From positions 164,497 to 228,496 of the forward strand of contig JBKGRZ010000007.1 of NCBI GenBank assembly GCA_046518185.1: a stretch of DNA of 64,000 nt. Direction: 5' to 3'. The number at the start of each line of letters is the position of its first letter. Position 1 is the stretch's first letter. Positions 1-7,149 of the stretch are shown piece after piece. Origin of the DNA: Scandinavium vulneris_A (lineage in GTDB: Bacteria > Pseudomonadota > Gammaproteobacteria > Enterobacterales > Enterobacteriaceae). The translations under genes and the position numbers were made by a program. The notes under the pieces were generated by a model. That model made no database searches and was not told the DNA's origin. It worked only from the letters and a program-made list of their open reading frames with translations.

Positions 1-197
1 AGCCAGGCGTTGAGGAAGATAGAAATCAAAATCCCGGCGTTCAGGAAGGTAAAGGTATTGCTCATGCTGGAGACCGGCAGATGGAAATAATCGGCGATAT
101 TTCCCATCACCATGCCGGTGACAATAACCAATGCCCCGGTCAGGGCGTAGGAGAAAAAGCTGATCCATGTGAGCTTGGTGCGGTTGCTGTTAGTCAT
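1..197 (-). CDS. tsgA: TsgA, MFS transporter (N-terminal part only)
   Basis: Partial gene cut by the window edge; only about 65 N-terminal residues are present, read on the minus strand from an ATG at 195-197. The visible protein begins MTNSNRTKLTWISFFSYAL and continues as hydrophobic membrane segments, which matches the TsgA (YhfC) inner-membrane transporter of enterics, a member of the major facilitator superfamily. TsgA lies between nirB and ppiA in E. coli, and the divergent neighbour here is ppiA, which supports the call. Its substrate is not established. The C-terminal part lies outside the window, so integrity cannot be judged. Confidence 0.88.
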   Translation of the reverse strand, partial: MTNSNRTKLTWISFFSYALTGALVIVTGMVMGNIADYFHLPVSSMSNTFTFLNAGILISIFLNAW

Positions 198-317
198 GAC
201 TGGCCTGTGTACAGAACGGTAAAACGCATTGACAATGCGCGGGGTGGGCAGATTTTATGCATTACAGTGACGGAGGCAAAGGTTTATTCTGAAAACGATG
301 AAATAATTCCTAATCTA

Positions 318-335
318 TCGTGATATTAATCACGA
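318..335. promoter_or_regulatory. Perfect 18-bp palindrome resembling a CRP site, tsgA/ppiA region
   Basis: The sequence tcgtgatattaatcacga is a perfect inverted repeat. It has the CRP geometry (half-site, 6-bp spacer, half-site) with CGTGA/TCACG in place of TGTGA/TCACA. E. coli ppiA is known to be controlled by cAMP-CRP. It lies about 140 bp upstream of the ppiA start and 120 bp from the tsgA start, so it could serve either gene. The assignment to CRP is inferred from the motif only. Confidence 0.5.
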
Positions 336-477
336 TTTCTTGCCGTCATCCTGCCTGCTGACGAAGTAATAAATGTCACAAATACGTAAACTTTAGTAAA
401 AGGCTGGTCTGCGCGTCGAGAGCCTTTTAGAATCAAGCGATTCGCAGGCTCTCTCGTTCCCGTTTTAAGGAATTCAC

Positions 478-1050
478 ATGCTCAAATCTACTCTGGCTGC
501 CGTGGCGGCTGTACTTGCAATGTCGGCTATCTCTCCCGTTGCTCTGGCTGCTCAAGCCTCCCCGCACGTCCTGCTGACGACCTCCGCCGGTAATATCGAG
601 CTGGAGCTGAACAGCCAGAAAGCGCCGGTTTCCGTCGAGAACTTCGTGAGCTATGTGAACAGTGGTTTTTATAACAACACCACCTTCCACCGCGTTATCC
701 CAGGCTTCATGATTCAGGGTGGCGGTTTCACCGAGCAGATGCAGCAGAAGCAGCCGAACCCGCCGATTAAAAACGAGGCTGACAATGGCCTGCGTAATAC
801 TCGCGGCACCATTTCTATGGCGCGTACTGCGGATAAAGACAGCGCCACCAGCCAGTTCTTTATCAACGTAGCGGATAACGCCTTCCTCGACCACGGTCAG
901 CGTGACTTTGGCTACGCGGTATTTGGTAAAGTGGTGAAAGGGATGGACGTGGCGGACAAGATTTCTCAGGTCGCCTCCCATGACGTCGGCCCTTACCAGA
1001 ATGTGCCGACAAAACCGGTGGTTATCCTGTCTGCGAAAGTCCTGCCATAA
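478..1050 (+). CDS. ppiA: Periplasmic peptidyl-prolyl cis-trans isomerase A (cyclophilin)
   Basis: PpiA catalyses cis-trans isomerisation of X-Pro bonds in periplasmic proteins. The 190-residue product has a Sec signal peptide (residues 1-24, cleavage after ALA) and then a cyclophilin domain with the characteristic block FHRVIPGFMIQGG at about 70-82, containing the catalytic Arg, and the later QFFIN segment. Length and sequence match E. coli PpiA. The ATG is preceded by a TAAGGA ribosome binding site. It lies divergent from tsgA, as in E. coli, with a CRP-like palindrome in the shared upstream region. Confidence 0.97.
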   Translation: MLKSTLAAVAAVLAMSAISPVALAAQASPHVLLTTSAGNIELELNSQKAPVSVENFVSYVNSGFYNNTTFHRVIPGFMIQGGGFTEQMQQKQPNPPIKNEADNGLRNTRGTISMARTADKDSATSQFFINVADNAFLDHGQRDFGYAVFGKVVKGMDVADKISQVASHDVGPYQNVPTKPVVILSAKVLP

Positions 1051-1133
1051 ACCTTCCCGGTCCGGGCCTTCCTGCGTAATCCTAAATTGCTGCTTATACT
1101 TGTGGCAAAAGCGGAACCGTCAGGGAGGTCCAG

Positions 1134-1733
1134 ATGAAAAAGCTCACCGAAAAGCAAAAAATCCGTCTGTGGGAACAGCGGCATAGCCGTTCGTTTGAGG
1201 CCAGCTGTCGGCTGGATGTGCCTGAACCTCACGCCCAGGATGCGCTTTTTGCCCAACGCGTCGATACCCTTGAGCTTGGCCCACTGCATCGCGGTTTACC
1301 GTGGCTGTGTGCTATTCACCAGCAAATTTTCCAGGATGCCTACGACTGGGCCGGAGAACTGCGTGAGGTGGATATCTCCCGGGGCGATATCCAATTCTGC
1401 CATTTCGAGTACATCGAAAACGAAGGCAACGACCTGATGCAGGCGCTTGAAGACGAGCATTACCTCGTCGGCCTGCCCAAAGCGGAGTTCATCCAACGGC
1501 TGGCGCACTATTACTGCGAAATTAACGTTCTGCATCCGTTCTTTGTCGGCAGTGGTCGGGCGCAACGGGTGTTCTTCGAACAGCTGGCCATTCACGCGGG
1601 CTATGTGCTGGACTGGCGCGTCATTGACCCACAGGCGTGGAGTCAGGCGAACGAGAGCGGGGCGCTGGGCGATTTAGCGTCGCTGATTACCCTGTTCACT
1701 AAAGTGGTAAGCGAAGCGCAGGAAACTGAGTAG
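1134..1733 (+). CDS. fic: YhfG-Fic fusion: Fic-domain AMP-transferase joined to its antitoxin N-terminus
   Basis: The 199-residue frame starts with about 30 residues that match the small antitoxin YhfG (MKKLTEKQKIRLWEQ) and runs without a break into the Fic domain (from about residue 44, LELGPLHRGLP). The Fic motif at 134-145 reads HPFFVGSGRAQR. Fic proteins transfer AMP to target hydroxyls; the motif His is the base. In E. coli, yhfG and fic are separate adjacent genes, and YhfG inhibits Fic in trans through an SxxxEG motif. Here the corresponding residues S24-V29 read SCRLDV, so the Glu is Asp and the Gly is Val, and the YhfG C-terminus and the first 20-30 residues of Fic are missing. A good GGGAGG ribosome binding site precedes the ATG. 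Downstream is pabA, as in E. coli. Whether the product is active is unknown. Confidence 0.9.
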   Translation: MKKLTEKQKIRLWEQRHSRSFEASCRLDVPEPHAQDALFAQRVDTLELGPLHRGLPWLCAIHQQIFQDAYDWAGELREVDISRGDIQFCHFEYIENEGNDLMQALEDEHYLVGLPKAEFIQRLAHYYCEINVLHPFFVGSGRAQRVFFEQLAIHAGYVLDWRVIDPQAWSQANESGALGDLASLITLFTKVVSEAQETE

Positions 1734-1764
1734 AATAGCGCGGTTTGCTGTCACCGGAGCCGCC

Positions 1765-2328
1765 ATGATCCTGCTTATTGATAACTACGATTCGTTTACC
1801 TGGAACCTGTACCAGTATTTTTGTGAACTCGGTGCCGAGGTGCAGGTCAGACGCAACGATGACATCACGCTGGATGAGATAGCCCGGCTTTCCCCGGCTA
1901 AAATCGTAATTTCTCCCGGCCCCTGCACCCCGGATGAATCGGGCGTATCGCTCGAGGTGATTCGTCACTACGCCGGTAAAACGCCGATTCTGGGCGTGTG
2001 CCTGGGCCATCAGGCGATTGCCCAGGTATTTGGTGCCACCATTGTCCGTGCGGCAAAGGTGATGCACGGTAAAACCTCACCAATAACGCATAACGGCCAG
2101 GGCGTGTTCGCCGGACTGAATAATCCGCTGACCGTCACCCGCTACCATTCTCTGCTGATTGACCCGCCCACGCTGCCTGCAAATTTTGAAATAACCGCCC
2201 AGAGTGAAAGTGGCGAGATCATGGGCATTCGCCACCGCCAGTGGGACCTCGAAGGGGTGCAGTTCCACCCGGAGAGTATCCTTAGCGAGCAGGGTCATCA
2301 GCTGCTGGATAACTTCCTGAAACGATAA
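1765..2328 (+). CDS. pabA: Aminodeoxychorismate synthase, glutamine amidotransferase subunit
   Basis: PabA hydrolyses glutamine and passes ammonia to PabB, which makes 4-amino-4-deoxychorismate for folate synthesis. The 187-residue protein is a class I glutamine amidotransferase with the complete catalytic triad: C79 in GVCLGHQ, H168 and E170 in FHPES. The oxyanion region SPGPCTPDESG is at about 50-60. Length equals E. coli PabA. It follows fic at 31 bp, and argD follows in the same direction, but argD has its own ARG boxes. Confidence 0.97.
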   Translation: MILLIDNYDSFTWNLYQYFCELGAEVQVRRNDDITLDEIARLSPAKIVISPGPCTPDESGVSLEVIRHYAGKTPILGVCLGHQAIAQVFGATIVRAAKVMHGKTSPITHNGQGVFAGLNNPLTVTRYHSLLIDPPTLPANFEITAQSESGEIMGIRHRQWDLEGVQFHPESILSEQGHQLLDNFLKR

Positions 2329-2344
2329 TTCACCTTGCCATGAT

Positions 2345-2381
2345 GTGATTTATTATGCATATTTCGTGATTATTATTTCAT
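2345..2381 (+). promoter_or_regulatory. Tandem ARG boxes (ArgR operator) upstream of argD
   Basis: Two copies of an ARG-box-like sequence lie exactly 21 bp apart: TGATTTATTATGCA (2346-2359) and TGATTATTATTTCA (2367-2380). Each matches the core TGAAT-wwww-ATTCA with two mismatches. A 21-bp period (18-bp boxes plus 3 bp) is the standard arrangement for hexameric ArgR-arginine binding. The second box ends 27 bp before the argD ATG. Confidence 0.8.
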
Positions 2382-2407
2382 AATCATTGCTGCATAAGAG
2401 GAATGTC

Positions 2408-3628
2408 ATGGCGACTGAACAGGCTGCAATTACCCGTGCCACGTTTGATGAAGTGATCCTGCCCATCTATGCCCCGGCGGAGTTTATCCCGGTGAAGGGA
2501 AAGGGCAGCCGGGTGTGGGATCAGCAGGGCAACGAGTACGTTGATTTCGCGGGGGGAATTGCAGTCACGGCGCTGGGGCATTGCCATCCGGCGCTGGTAG
2601 AGGCGCTGAAAAGCCAGGGCGAAACGCTATGGCATACCAGCAATGTGTTCACCAATGAACCGGCACTGCGCCTGGGTCGTAAGCTGGTGGCCGCCACGTT
2701 TGCCGAGCGCGTGGTGTTTATGAATTCCGGTACGGAAGCCAACGAAACGGCATTTAAACTGGCGCGCTACTATGCCTCGACGCGCCACAGCCCGTACAAA
2801 ACCAAAATCATCGCGTTCCATAACGCCTTCCATGGCCGTTCGCTGTTTACCGTTTCGGTCGGTGGACAGCCGAAGTACTCCGACGGCTTCGGGCCGAAAC
2901 CGGCCGATATCATCCACGTTCCCTTTAACGACCTGCATGCAGTGCAAGCGGTGATGGACGATCACACCTGCGCAGTGGTGGTTGAGCCGATTCAGGGTGA
3001 GGGCGGAGTGATGGCGGCCACGCCTGAATTCCTCAAAGGGCTGCGCGAGTTGTGCGACCAGCATCAGGCGTTGTTAGTATTTGATGAGGTGCAGAGCGGC
3101 ATGGGGCGTACCGGGTCGCTGTTTGCCTATCAGCATTACGGCGTGACGCCGGATATTCTCACCAGTGCCAAAGCGTTAGGCGGCGGTTTCCCGGTGAGCG
3201 CCGTGCTGACCACCGAAGAGATTGCCAGCGCGTTTCACGTCGGTTCGCACGGGTCGACCTATGGCGGTAATCCGCTGGCCTGCGCGGTGGCTGGGGCGGC
3301 GTTTGACATTATTAACACGCCAGAAGTGCTGGACGGCGTAAATGCAAAGCGCGAGCGTTTTGTGAAGCATCTGCAACAGATCGACGCCGAGCTGGATGTT
3401 TTCAGCGATGTACGCGGCATGGGCTTGCTGATTGGCGCTGAGCTGAAGCCGCAGTACAAAGGTCGCGCACGCGATTTCCTGCACGCTGCCGCGCATGAAG
3501 GTGTGATGGTGCTTAACGCCGGGCCGGACGTGATGCGCTTTGCGCCGTCGCTGGTGGTGGAAGAGGCGGACATTGACGAAGGGATGGCGCGTTTTGCCGC
3601 TGCGGTGAAGAAGGTAGTGAAAAGCTAA
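2408..3628 (+). CDS. argD: Acetylornithine / succinyldiaminopimelate aminotransferase
   Basis: ArgD is a PLP-dependent class III aminotransferase that makes N-acetylornithine in arginine synthesis and also serves lysine synthesis (DapC activity). The 406-residue product has the PLP lysine K255 in TSAKALGGG, the SGTEANE phosphate-binding segment and the FDEVQSG segment with the cofactor Asp. The ATG at 2408 is chosen over 2387 because it follows an AGAGGA ribosome binding site and gives the family length. The tandem ARG boxes upstream predict arginine repression. The 3' end overlaps the convergent yhfK by 4 bp. Confidence 0.97.
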   Translation: MATEQAAITRATFDEVILPIYAPAEFIPVKGKGSRVWDQQGNEYVDFAGGIAVTALGHCHPALVEALKSQGETLWHTSNVFTNEPALRLGRKLVAATFAERVVFMNSGTEANETAFKLARYYASTRHSPYKTKIIAFHNAFHGRSLFTVSVGGQPKYSDGFGPKPADIIHVPFNDLHAVQAVMDDHTCAVVVEPIQGEGGVMAATPEFLKGLRELCDQHQALLVFDEVQSGMGRTGSLFAYQHYGVTPDILTSAKALGGGFPVSAVLTTEEIASAFHVGSHGSTYGGNPLACAVAGAAFDIINTPEVLDGVNAKRERFVKHLQQIDAELDVFSDVRGMGLLIGAELKPQYKGRARDFLHAAAHEGVMVLNAGPDVMRFAPSLVVEEADIDEGMARFAAAVKKVVKS

Positions 3629-5697
3629 GCACGCTTCTTCAACCAAATCCCATGATGCGGGCGCTGACGCCATGCCACTGAAGAGATGGTGTGCATGGTG
3701 TTCAGATGCCCCAGAATACGCTGCAGATGCTGTTCCATAGTGCTGAGCGGCCCATGCGCCAGCGTCTCCGCCGACTCCATGATATTCGCATCCCCGCTGC
3801 CTCCCGCCTCGTCATACTCTAGCCGCTGCTGGCAGCGCTGCAAGGCAATTTCGCAGGACTGCAAATAACGCTGGGCCAAATCTTCGGTCAGCATGTTGTG
3901 CTCGCGCGCCAGCGTGGTCATGGCATTGATATGCTCGACGATAAACTGGCTGTGCGTTACCCACAGCTTCATATCCGCCAGATAATGCGAGTTAAAGCCC
4001 GGTTCCTGCATCGCCTGATTCAGCGAGTTGAACAGCGCGTTGTGCGCCTGATTCACGCGCATTCGCTGATATGCCAGGGTGGGTGCCTGCGGGTCGTTAC
4101 TGAGGATCAGCCGCAGGGCATCCTGGTCGGCCTCCAGTGCCTGCTGGGCATTTTTACGCAGTAGCCCGCTTTGCCACTGCGGCCATAGCCAGACCATTCC
4201 GCCGAAGGCTATCAGACAGCCAATCACCGTGTCGACAAAACGAGCCAGAATGAAATGTTCGCCGTTGAGCGTCAGCAGCTGAATGGTGTATACCGCGGTG
4301 ACCGTAAAGCCCACGGTGGCCCAGCCGTAGCTCTTGCGAATGATCAGATAGCTCGCCAGGGTAATCAATAACATCGACGCCAGGGTGTAGCCTTCCGGTA
4401 CGTGGAAGTGCAGGGTGCCTGCGGCAATCACCAGCCCGGCCAGCGTGCCCGCGGCCCGGTGGAAAATTCGCACGCGCGTTGCGCCGTAGCCGTTTTGCGT
4501 CACCAGCAGGACGGTCATCAGGATCCAGTACGGCTTCGGCAGATTCAGCGCCGCCCCCATCAGGCTGGCGATGCTCAGCATCACGCTGATTCGCGCCGCG
4601 TTTCGCAGCGCCGGAGATTTAAACGACAGGTAGCTTTTCAGCGCGGCGAAAACCGGCAGACGGCGTTCGTTATCGGCCATCAGATTGCGCGGGTACAGCG
4701 GGCGCTGCATCCGCAAGACGCGGGCGATACGGCTGAAATGCCAGGCGCAGAACTGGCCGACGGGATTATCCGGGTGCTGATGGGCGATTTTTTCCAGAGC
4801 GCCAATCTGTTTATCCATGTTAAAGCGCTGCGGAAAACGGTGATAAAGAATGTCATCGGCCATCACCCGCAGCCGGGCGGCGATGGTTTGTGCATTCCAG
4901 CGGATCACCGCTTCAGCGTGGCTGCGTTCCACCAGTTTTTGCACTTCCGCTGGCTGATGCAGGCTGACTGAAATATGTTCTTGCAGGTCGAGGCCCATCT
5001 GGAAGGCGCGCAGCAGGCGCTTGTATTCGTGATTCTGGTTGGCTGCGAGCATATGCATTTGCTGATAACACTGGGTAATCAGGTCGACTGCCTTCTGCTG
5101 ACGGTTGAGTAGCGGTGGCAGCGCTTTTTCAGGATCGGTGTGCTGAGTCAGGAGGCTGTATTTGGCTTCACAATAATCCGCCAGCTGGCGATAGAGCAGG
5201 CTCAGGGATTCGCGCAGCGGCTGTTCGCGCCACATCCAGAACCAGAACCAGTTAAACAGGCCATACCACAGAGTGCCGAGAGCGTAAATCAGCAGCGGCT
5301 GCCACACCGGCATATTACCTGCGAGGCTGAGGGTGAAGATCGAGGCAATCAGCGAGGCGGGCAGCAGGCGCGCGTGCAGAGAACTGATTTCGGCGGTAAC
5401 GCCGAGTAGCATCGCCAGCCCGCTCAGAATAATGGGCAGCGGCACGTCACGCGCCAGCAACAGCTGTACCGCGAGGCTGCAGCCCGCAAACAGCGAGCCG
5501 CCAATAATCAGGCGTTTGAAGAATCGTTTGTGGGGCGTGTCCAGCCCGGCAATGTTGCAGCAGGCGGGAACCAATGAAAACAGCAGACCGTACTTGAGAT
5601 AACCCAGAGCCAGACCGATAGCCACGGGTAAACAGAGCACCAGCGTTTGTCGCAGTGCGTAGTTAATTTCCGGGTGATAAATCAGCCTGCGCCACAT
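3625..5697 (-). CDS. yhfK: YhfK, FUSC/YccS-type inner-membrane protein
   Basis: A 690-residue protein of the YccS/YhfK family (fusaric-acid-resistance-like, FUSC). Two hydrophobic clusters, roughly residues 20-165 and 365-515, each hold several membrane segments and are followed by cytoplasmic alpha-helical regions. This is the duplicated layout typical of the family, which resembles aromatic acid efflux pumps. No substrate is established for YhfK. It lies downstream of crp on the same strand with a terminator between them, and runs convergent into argD with a 4-bp overlap. Confidence 0.93.
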   Translation of the reverse strand: MWRRLIYHPEINYALRQTLVLCLPVAIGLALGYLKYGLLFSLVPACCNIAGLDTPHKRFFKRLIIGGSLFAGCSLAVQLLLARDVPLPIILSGLAMLLGVTAEISSLHARLLPASLIASIFTLSLAGNMPVWQPLLIYALGTLWYGLFNWFWFWMWREQPLRESLSLLYRQLADYCEAKYSLLTQHTDPEKALPPLLNRQQKAVDLITQCYQQMHMLAANQNHEYKRLLRAFQMGLDLQEHISVSLHQPAEVQKLVERSHAEAVIRWNAQTIAARLRVMADDILYHRFPQRFNMDKQIGALEKIAHQHPDNPVGQFCAWHFSRIARVLRMQRPLYPRNLMADNERRLPVFAALKSYLSFKSPALRNAARISVMLSIASLMGAALNLPKPYWILMTVLLVTQNGYGATRVRIFHRAAGTLAGLVIAAGTLHFHVPEGYTLASMLLITLASYLIIRKSYGWATVGFTVTAVYTIQLLTLNGEHFILARFVDTVIGCLIAFGGMVWLWPQWQSGLLRKNAQQALEADQDALRLILSNDPQAPTLAYQRMRVNQAHNALFNSLNQAMQEPGFNSHYLADMKLWVTHSQFIVEHINAMTTLAREHNMLTEDLAQRYLQSCEIALQRCQQRLEYDEAGGSGDANIMESAETLAHGPLSTMEQHLQRILGHLNTMHTISSVAWRQRPHHGIWLKKRA

Positions 5698-5705
5698 GAG
5701 GGGAG

Positions 5706-5743
5706 AGACAAAAACGGCGTACTGCCCCAGGGCAATACGCCGT
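5706..5743 (-). terminator. Rho-independent terminator of crp
   Basis: Read on the minus strand, an ACGGCGTA/TACGCCGT stem with GC-rich inner pairing (TGCCC/GGGCA) is followed by TTTTTGT. It lies between crp and yhfK and should end most crp transcripts, with any readthrough reaching yhfK. Confidence 0.9.
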
Positions 5744-5752
5744 TAATCTGGC

Positions 5753-6385
5753 TTAGCGGGTACCGTAAACCACGATAGTTTTACCGTGGGCGGAGATCAG
5801 ATTCTGATCTTCCAGCATTTTCAGAATACGGCCCACGGTTTCACGTGAGCAGCCAACGATCTGACCGATTTCCTGACGGGTGATTTTAATTTGCATACCG
5901 TCCGGGTGGGTCATAGCATCAGGCTGTTTCGCCAGGTTCAGCAGCGTCTGCGCGATACGACCGGTTACGTCGAGGAACGCCAGGTTGCCTACTTTTTCAG
6001 AGGTGACCTGCAGGCGACGCGCCATCTGGGAGGAGAGGCGCATCAGAATATCCGGGTTCACCTGGATAAGCTGACGGAATTTTTTGTAGGAGATTTCGGC
6101 CACTTCACAAGCGGTTTTCGCCCGAACCCAGGCACTACGCTCCTGACCTTCTTCGAACAGGCCAAGCTCACCGATAAAGTCGCCCTGGTTAAGGTAAGAG
6201 AGGATCATCTCTTTACCTTCTTCATCCTTGATGAGTACTGCAACAGAGCCTTTCACGATGTAGTACAGCGTTTCTGCTTTTTCACCCTGGTGAATCAGCG
6301 TGCTCTTCGATGGGTACTTATGAATGTGGCAATGAGACAAGAACCATTCAAGGGTAGGGTCTGTTTGCGGTTTGCCAAGCACCAT
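5753..6385 (-). CDS. crp: cAMP receptor protein, global regulator
   Basis: CRP binds cAMP and activates or represses catabolic and many other promoters as a homodimer. The 210-residue protein has the N-terminal cyclic-nucleotide domain with the phosphate-binding cassette GELGLFEEGQERSAW (about 72-86, including the cAMP contacts Glu, Arg and Ser) and a C-terminal helix-turn-helix with TRQEIG and CSRETVGRIL, containing the Arg-Glu...Arg DNA contacts. It is essentially identical to E. coli CRP. A long leader and a CRP site lie upstream, consistent with autoregulation, and yhfA is divergent. Confidence 0.99.
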   Translation of the reverse strand: MVLGKPQTDPTLEWFLSHCHIHKYPSKSTLIHQGEKAETLYYIVKGSVAVLIKDEEGKEMILSYLNQGDFIGELGLFEEGQERSAWVRAKTACEVAEISYKKFRQLIQVNPDILMRLSSQMARRLQVTSEKVGNLAFLDVTGRIAQTLLNLAKQPDAMTHPDGMQIKITRQEIGQIVGCSRETVGRILKMLEDQNLISAHGKTIVVYGTR

Positions 6386-6691
6386 GCGCGGTTATCCTCT
6401 GTTATAAGCTGTCTCCAGTGGCAGATAAGACACTGCCGCTGGCTTTGCAATCGTATCCTTCCCTGTGCCTGGGAAGTCGGCTGTCGGATTTTACTGCAGC
6501 CTGTAGTGTGATGTCCTCTGCATACATGCAGTACTTCAATGTATTACTGTAGCATCCCGACTGTTTTAGCATAGCTTTTGCCGCGTGTCTCCTGGTGTCT
6601 CGCTTCAGCATGACGCACGTCGCCTTCCGTTGCGAGAATTGTTATGTGCGCGTAATCTGTCAGGAAAATTGCAACTCTGGAGTTAACAATT
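6386..6691. promoter_or_regulatory. Divergent crp/yhfA intergenic region with crp leader
   Basis: This 306-bp region holds no gene. In E. coli the crp transcript starts well upstream of the ATG and has a long untranslated leader. The same spacing and recognisable leader sequence are present here, including TGCATGTATGCAGAGGACATCACA on the minus strand. The yhfA ribosome binding site (TGGAG) is at its right end. Apart from the CRP site listed separately I see no further confident element. Confidence 0.6.
6507..6522 (-). promoter_or_regulatory. CRP-binding site in the crp upstream region
   Basis: TGTGA-tgtcct-CTGCA on the plus strand (TGCAG-N6-TCACA on the minus) matches one perfect CRP half-site plus a degenerate one at 6-bp spacing. 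It corresponds in position and flanking sequence to the autoregulatory CRP site of E. coli crp. Confidence 0.7.
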
Positions 6692-7096
6692 ATGCAAGCG
6701 CGTGTGAAATGGGTTGAGGGTTTAACCTTCCTGGGCGAGTCTGCTTCTGGCCACCAAATCCTGATGGACGGTAACTCTGGTGACAAAGCGCCAAGCCCGA
6801 TGGAAATGGTGCTGATGGCCGCGGGAGGATGCAGCGCGATTGACGTGGTATCGATTCTGCAAAAGGGGCGTCATGACGTGACCGATTGCGAGGTGAAGTT
6901 GACCTCTGAGCGTCGTGAAGAAGCTCCGCGTTTGTTTACCCACATTAATTTGCACTTCATCGTGACCGGGAAAGAGCTGAAAGAAGCCGCGGTGTCGCGT
7001 GCGGTGGATTTGTCCGCTGAGAAATACTGCTCGGTGGCGCTGATGCTGGAGAAAGCGGCGAAAATTACCCATTCGTTTGAAGTGGTCGAAGGGTAA
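6692..7096 (+). CDS. yhfA: YhfA, OsmC/Ohr-like family protein
   Basis: A 134-residue OsmC-fold protein. Family members reduce organic hydroperoxides using a pair of cysteines; here C47 (GGCSAIDV) and C113 (KYCSVALML) occupy the two expected positions. Its own function is not established, so peroxidase activity is an inference from the family. It is divergent from crp, as in E. coli, and is followed by a REP element before the convergent prkB. Confidence 0.92.
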   Translation: MQARVKWVEGLTFLGESASGHQILMDGNSGDKAPSPMEMVLMAAGGCSAIDVVSILQKGRHDVTDCEVKLTSERREEAPRLFTHINLHFIVTGKELKEAAVSRAVDLSAEKYCSVALMLEKAAKITHSFEVVEG

Positions 7097-7103
7097 GCTG
7101 CCT

Positions 7104-7133
7104 GCCCGGTGGCACTGCGCTGACCGGGCCTAC
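7104..7133. repeat. REP element between yhfA and prkB
   Basis: gcccggtggc-actgcg-ctgaccgggcctac has the layout of an enterobacterial REP (PU) sequence: imperfect GCCCGGT/ACCGGGC arms, a G-C rich centre and the conserved CCTAC tail. It sits between convergent genes, the usual site for REPs, and could act as a transcript-stabilising or terminating hairpin for both. Confidence 0.75.
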
Positions 7134-7149
7134 TGTTTTTCGGATGACA

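Noticed and set aside
4402..4971. 189-codon plus-strand frame inside yhfK
   Set aside because: It is a His/Gln/Arg-rich shadow frame of yhfK with no start context or recognisable domain.
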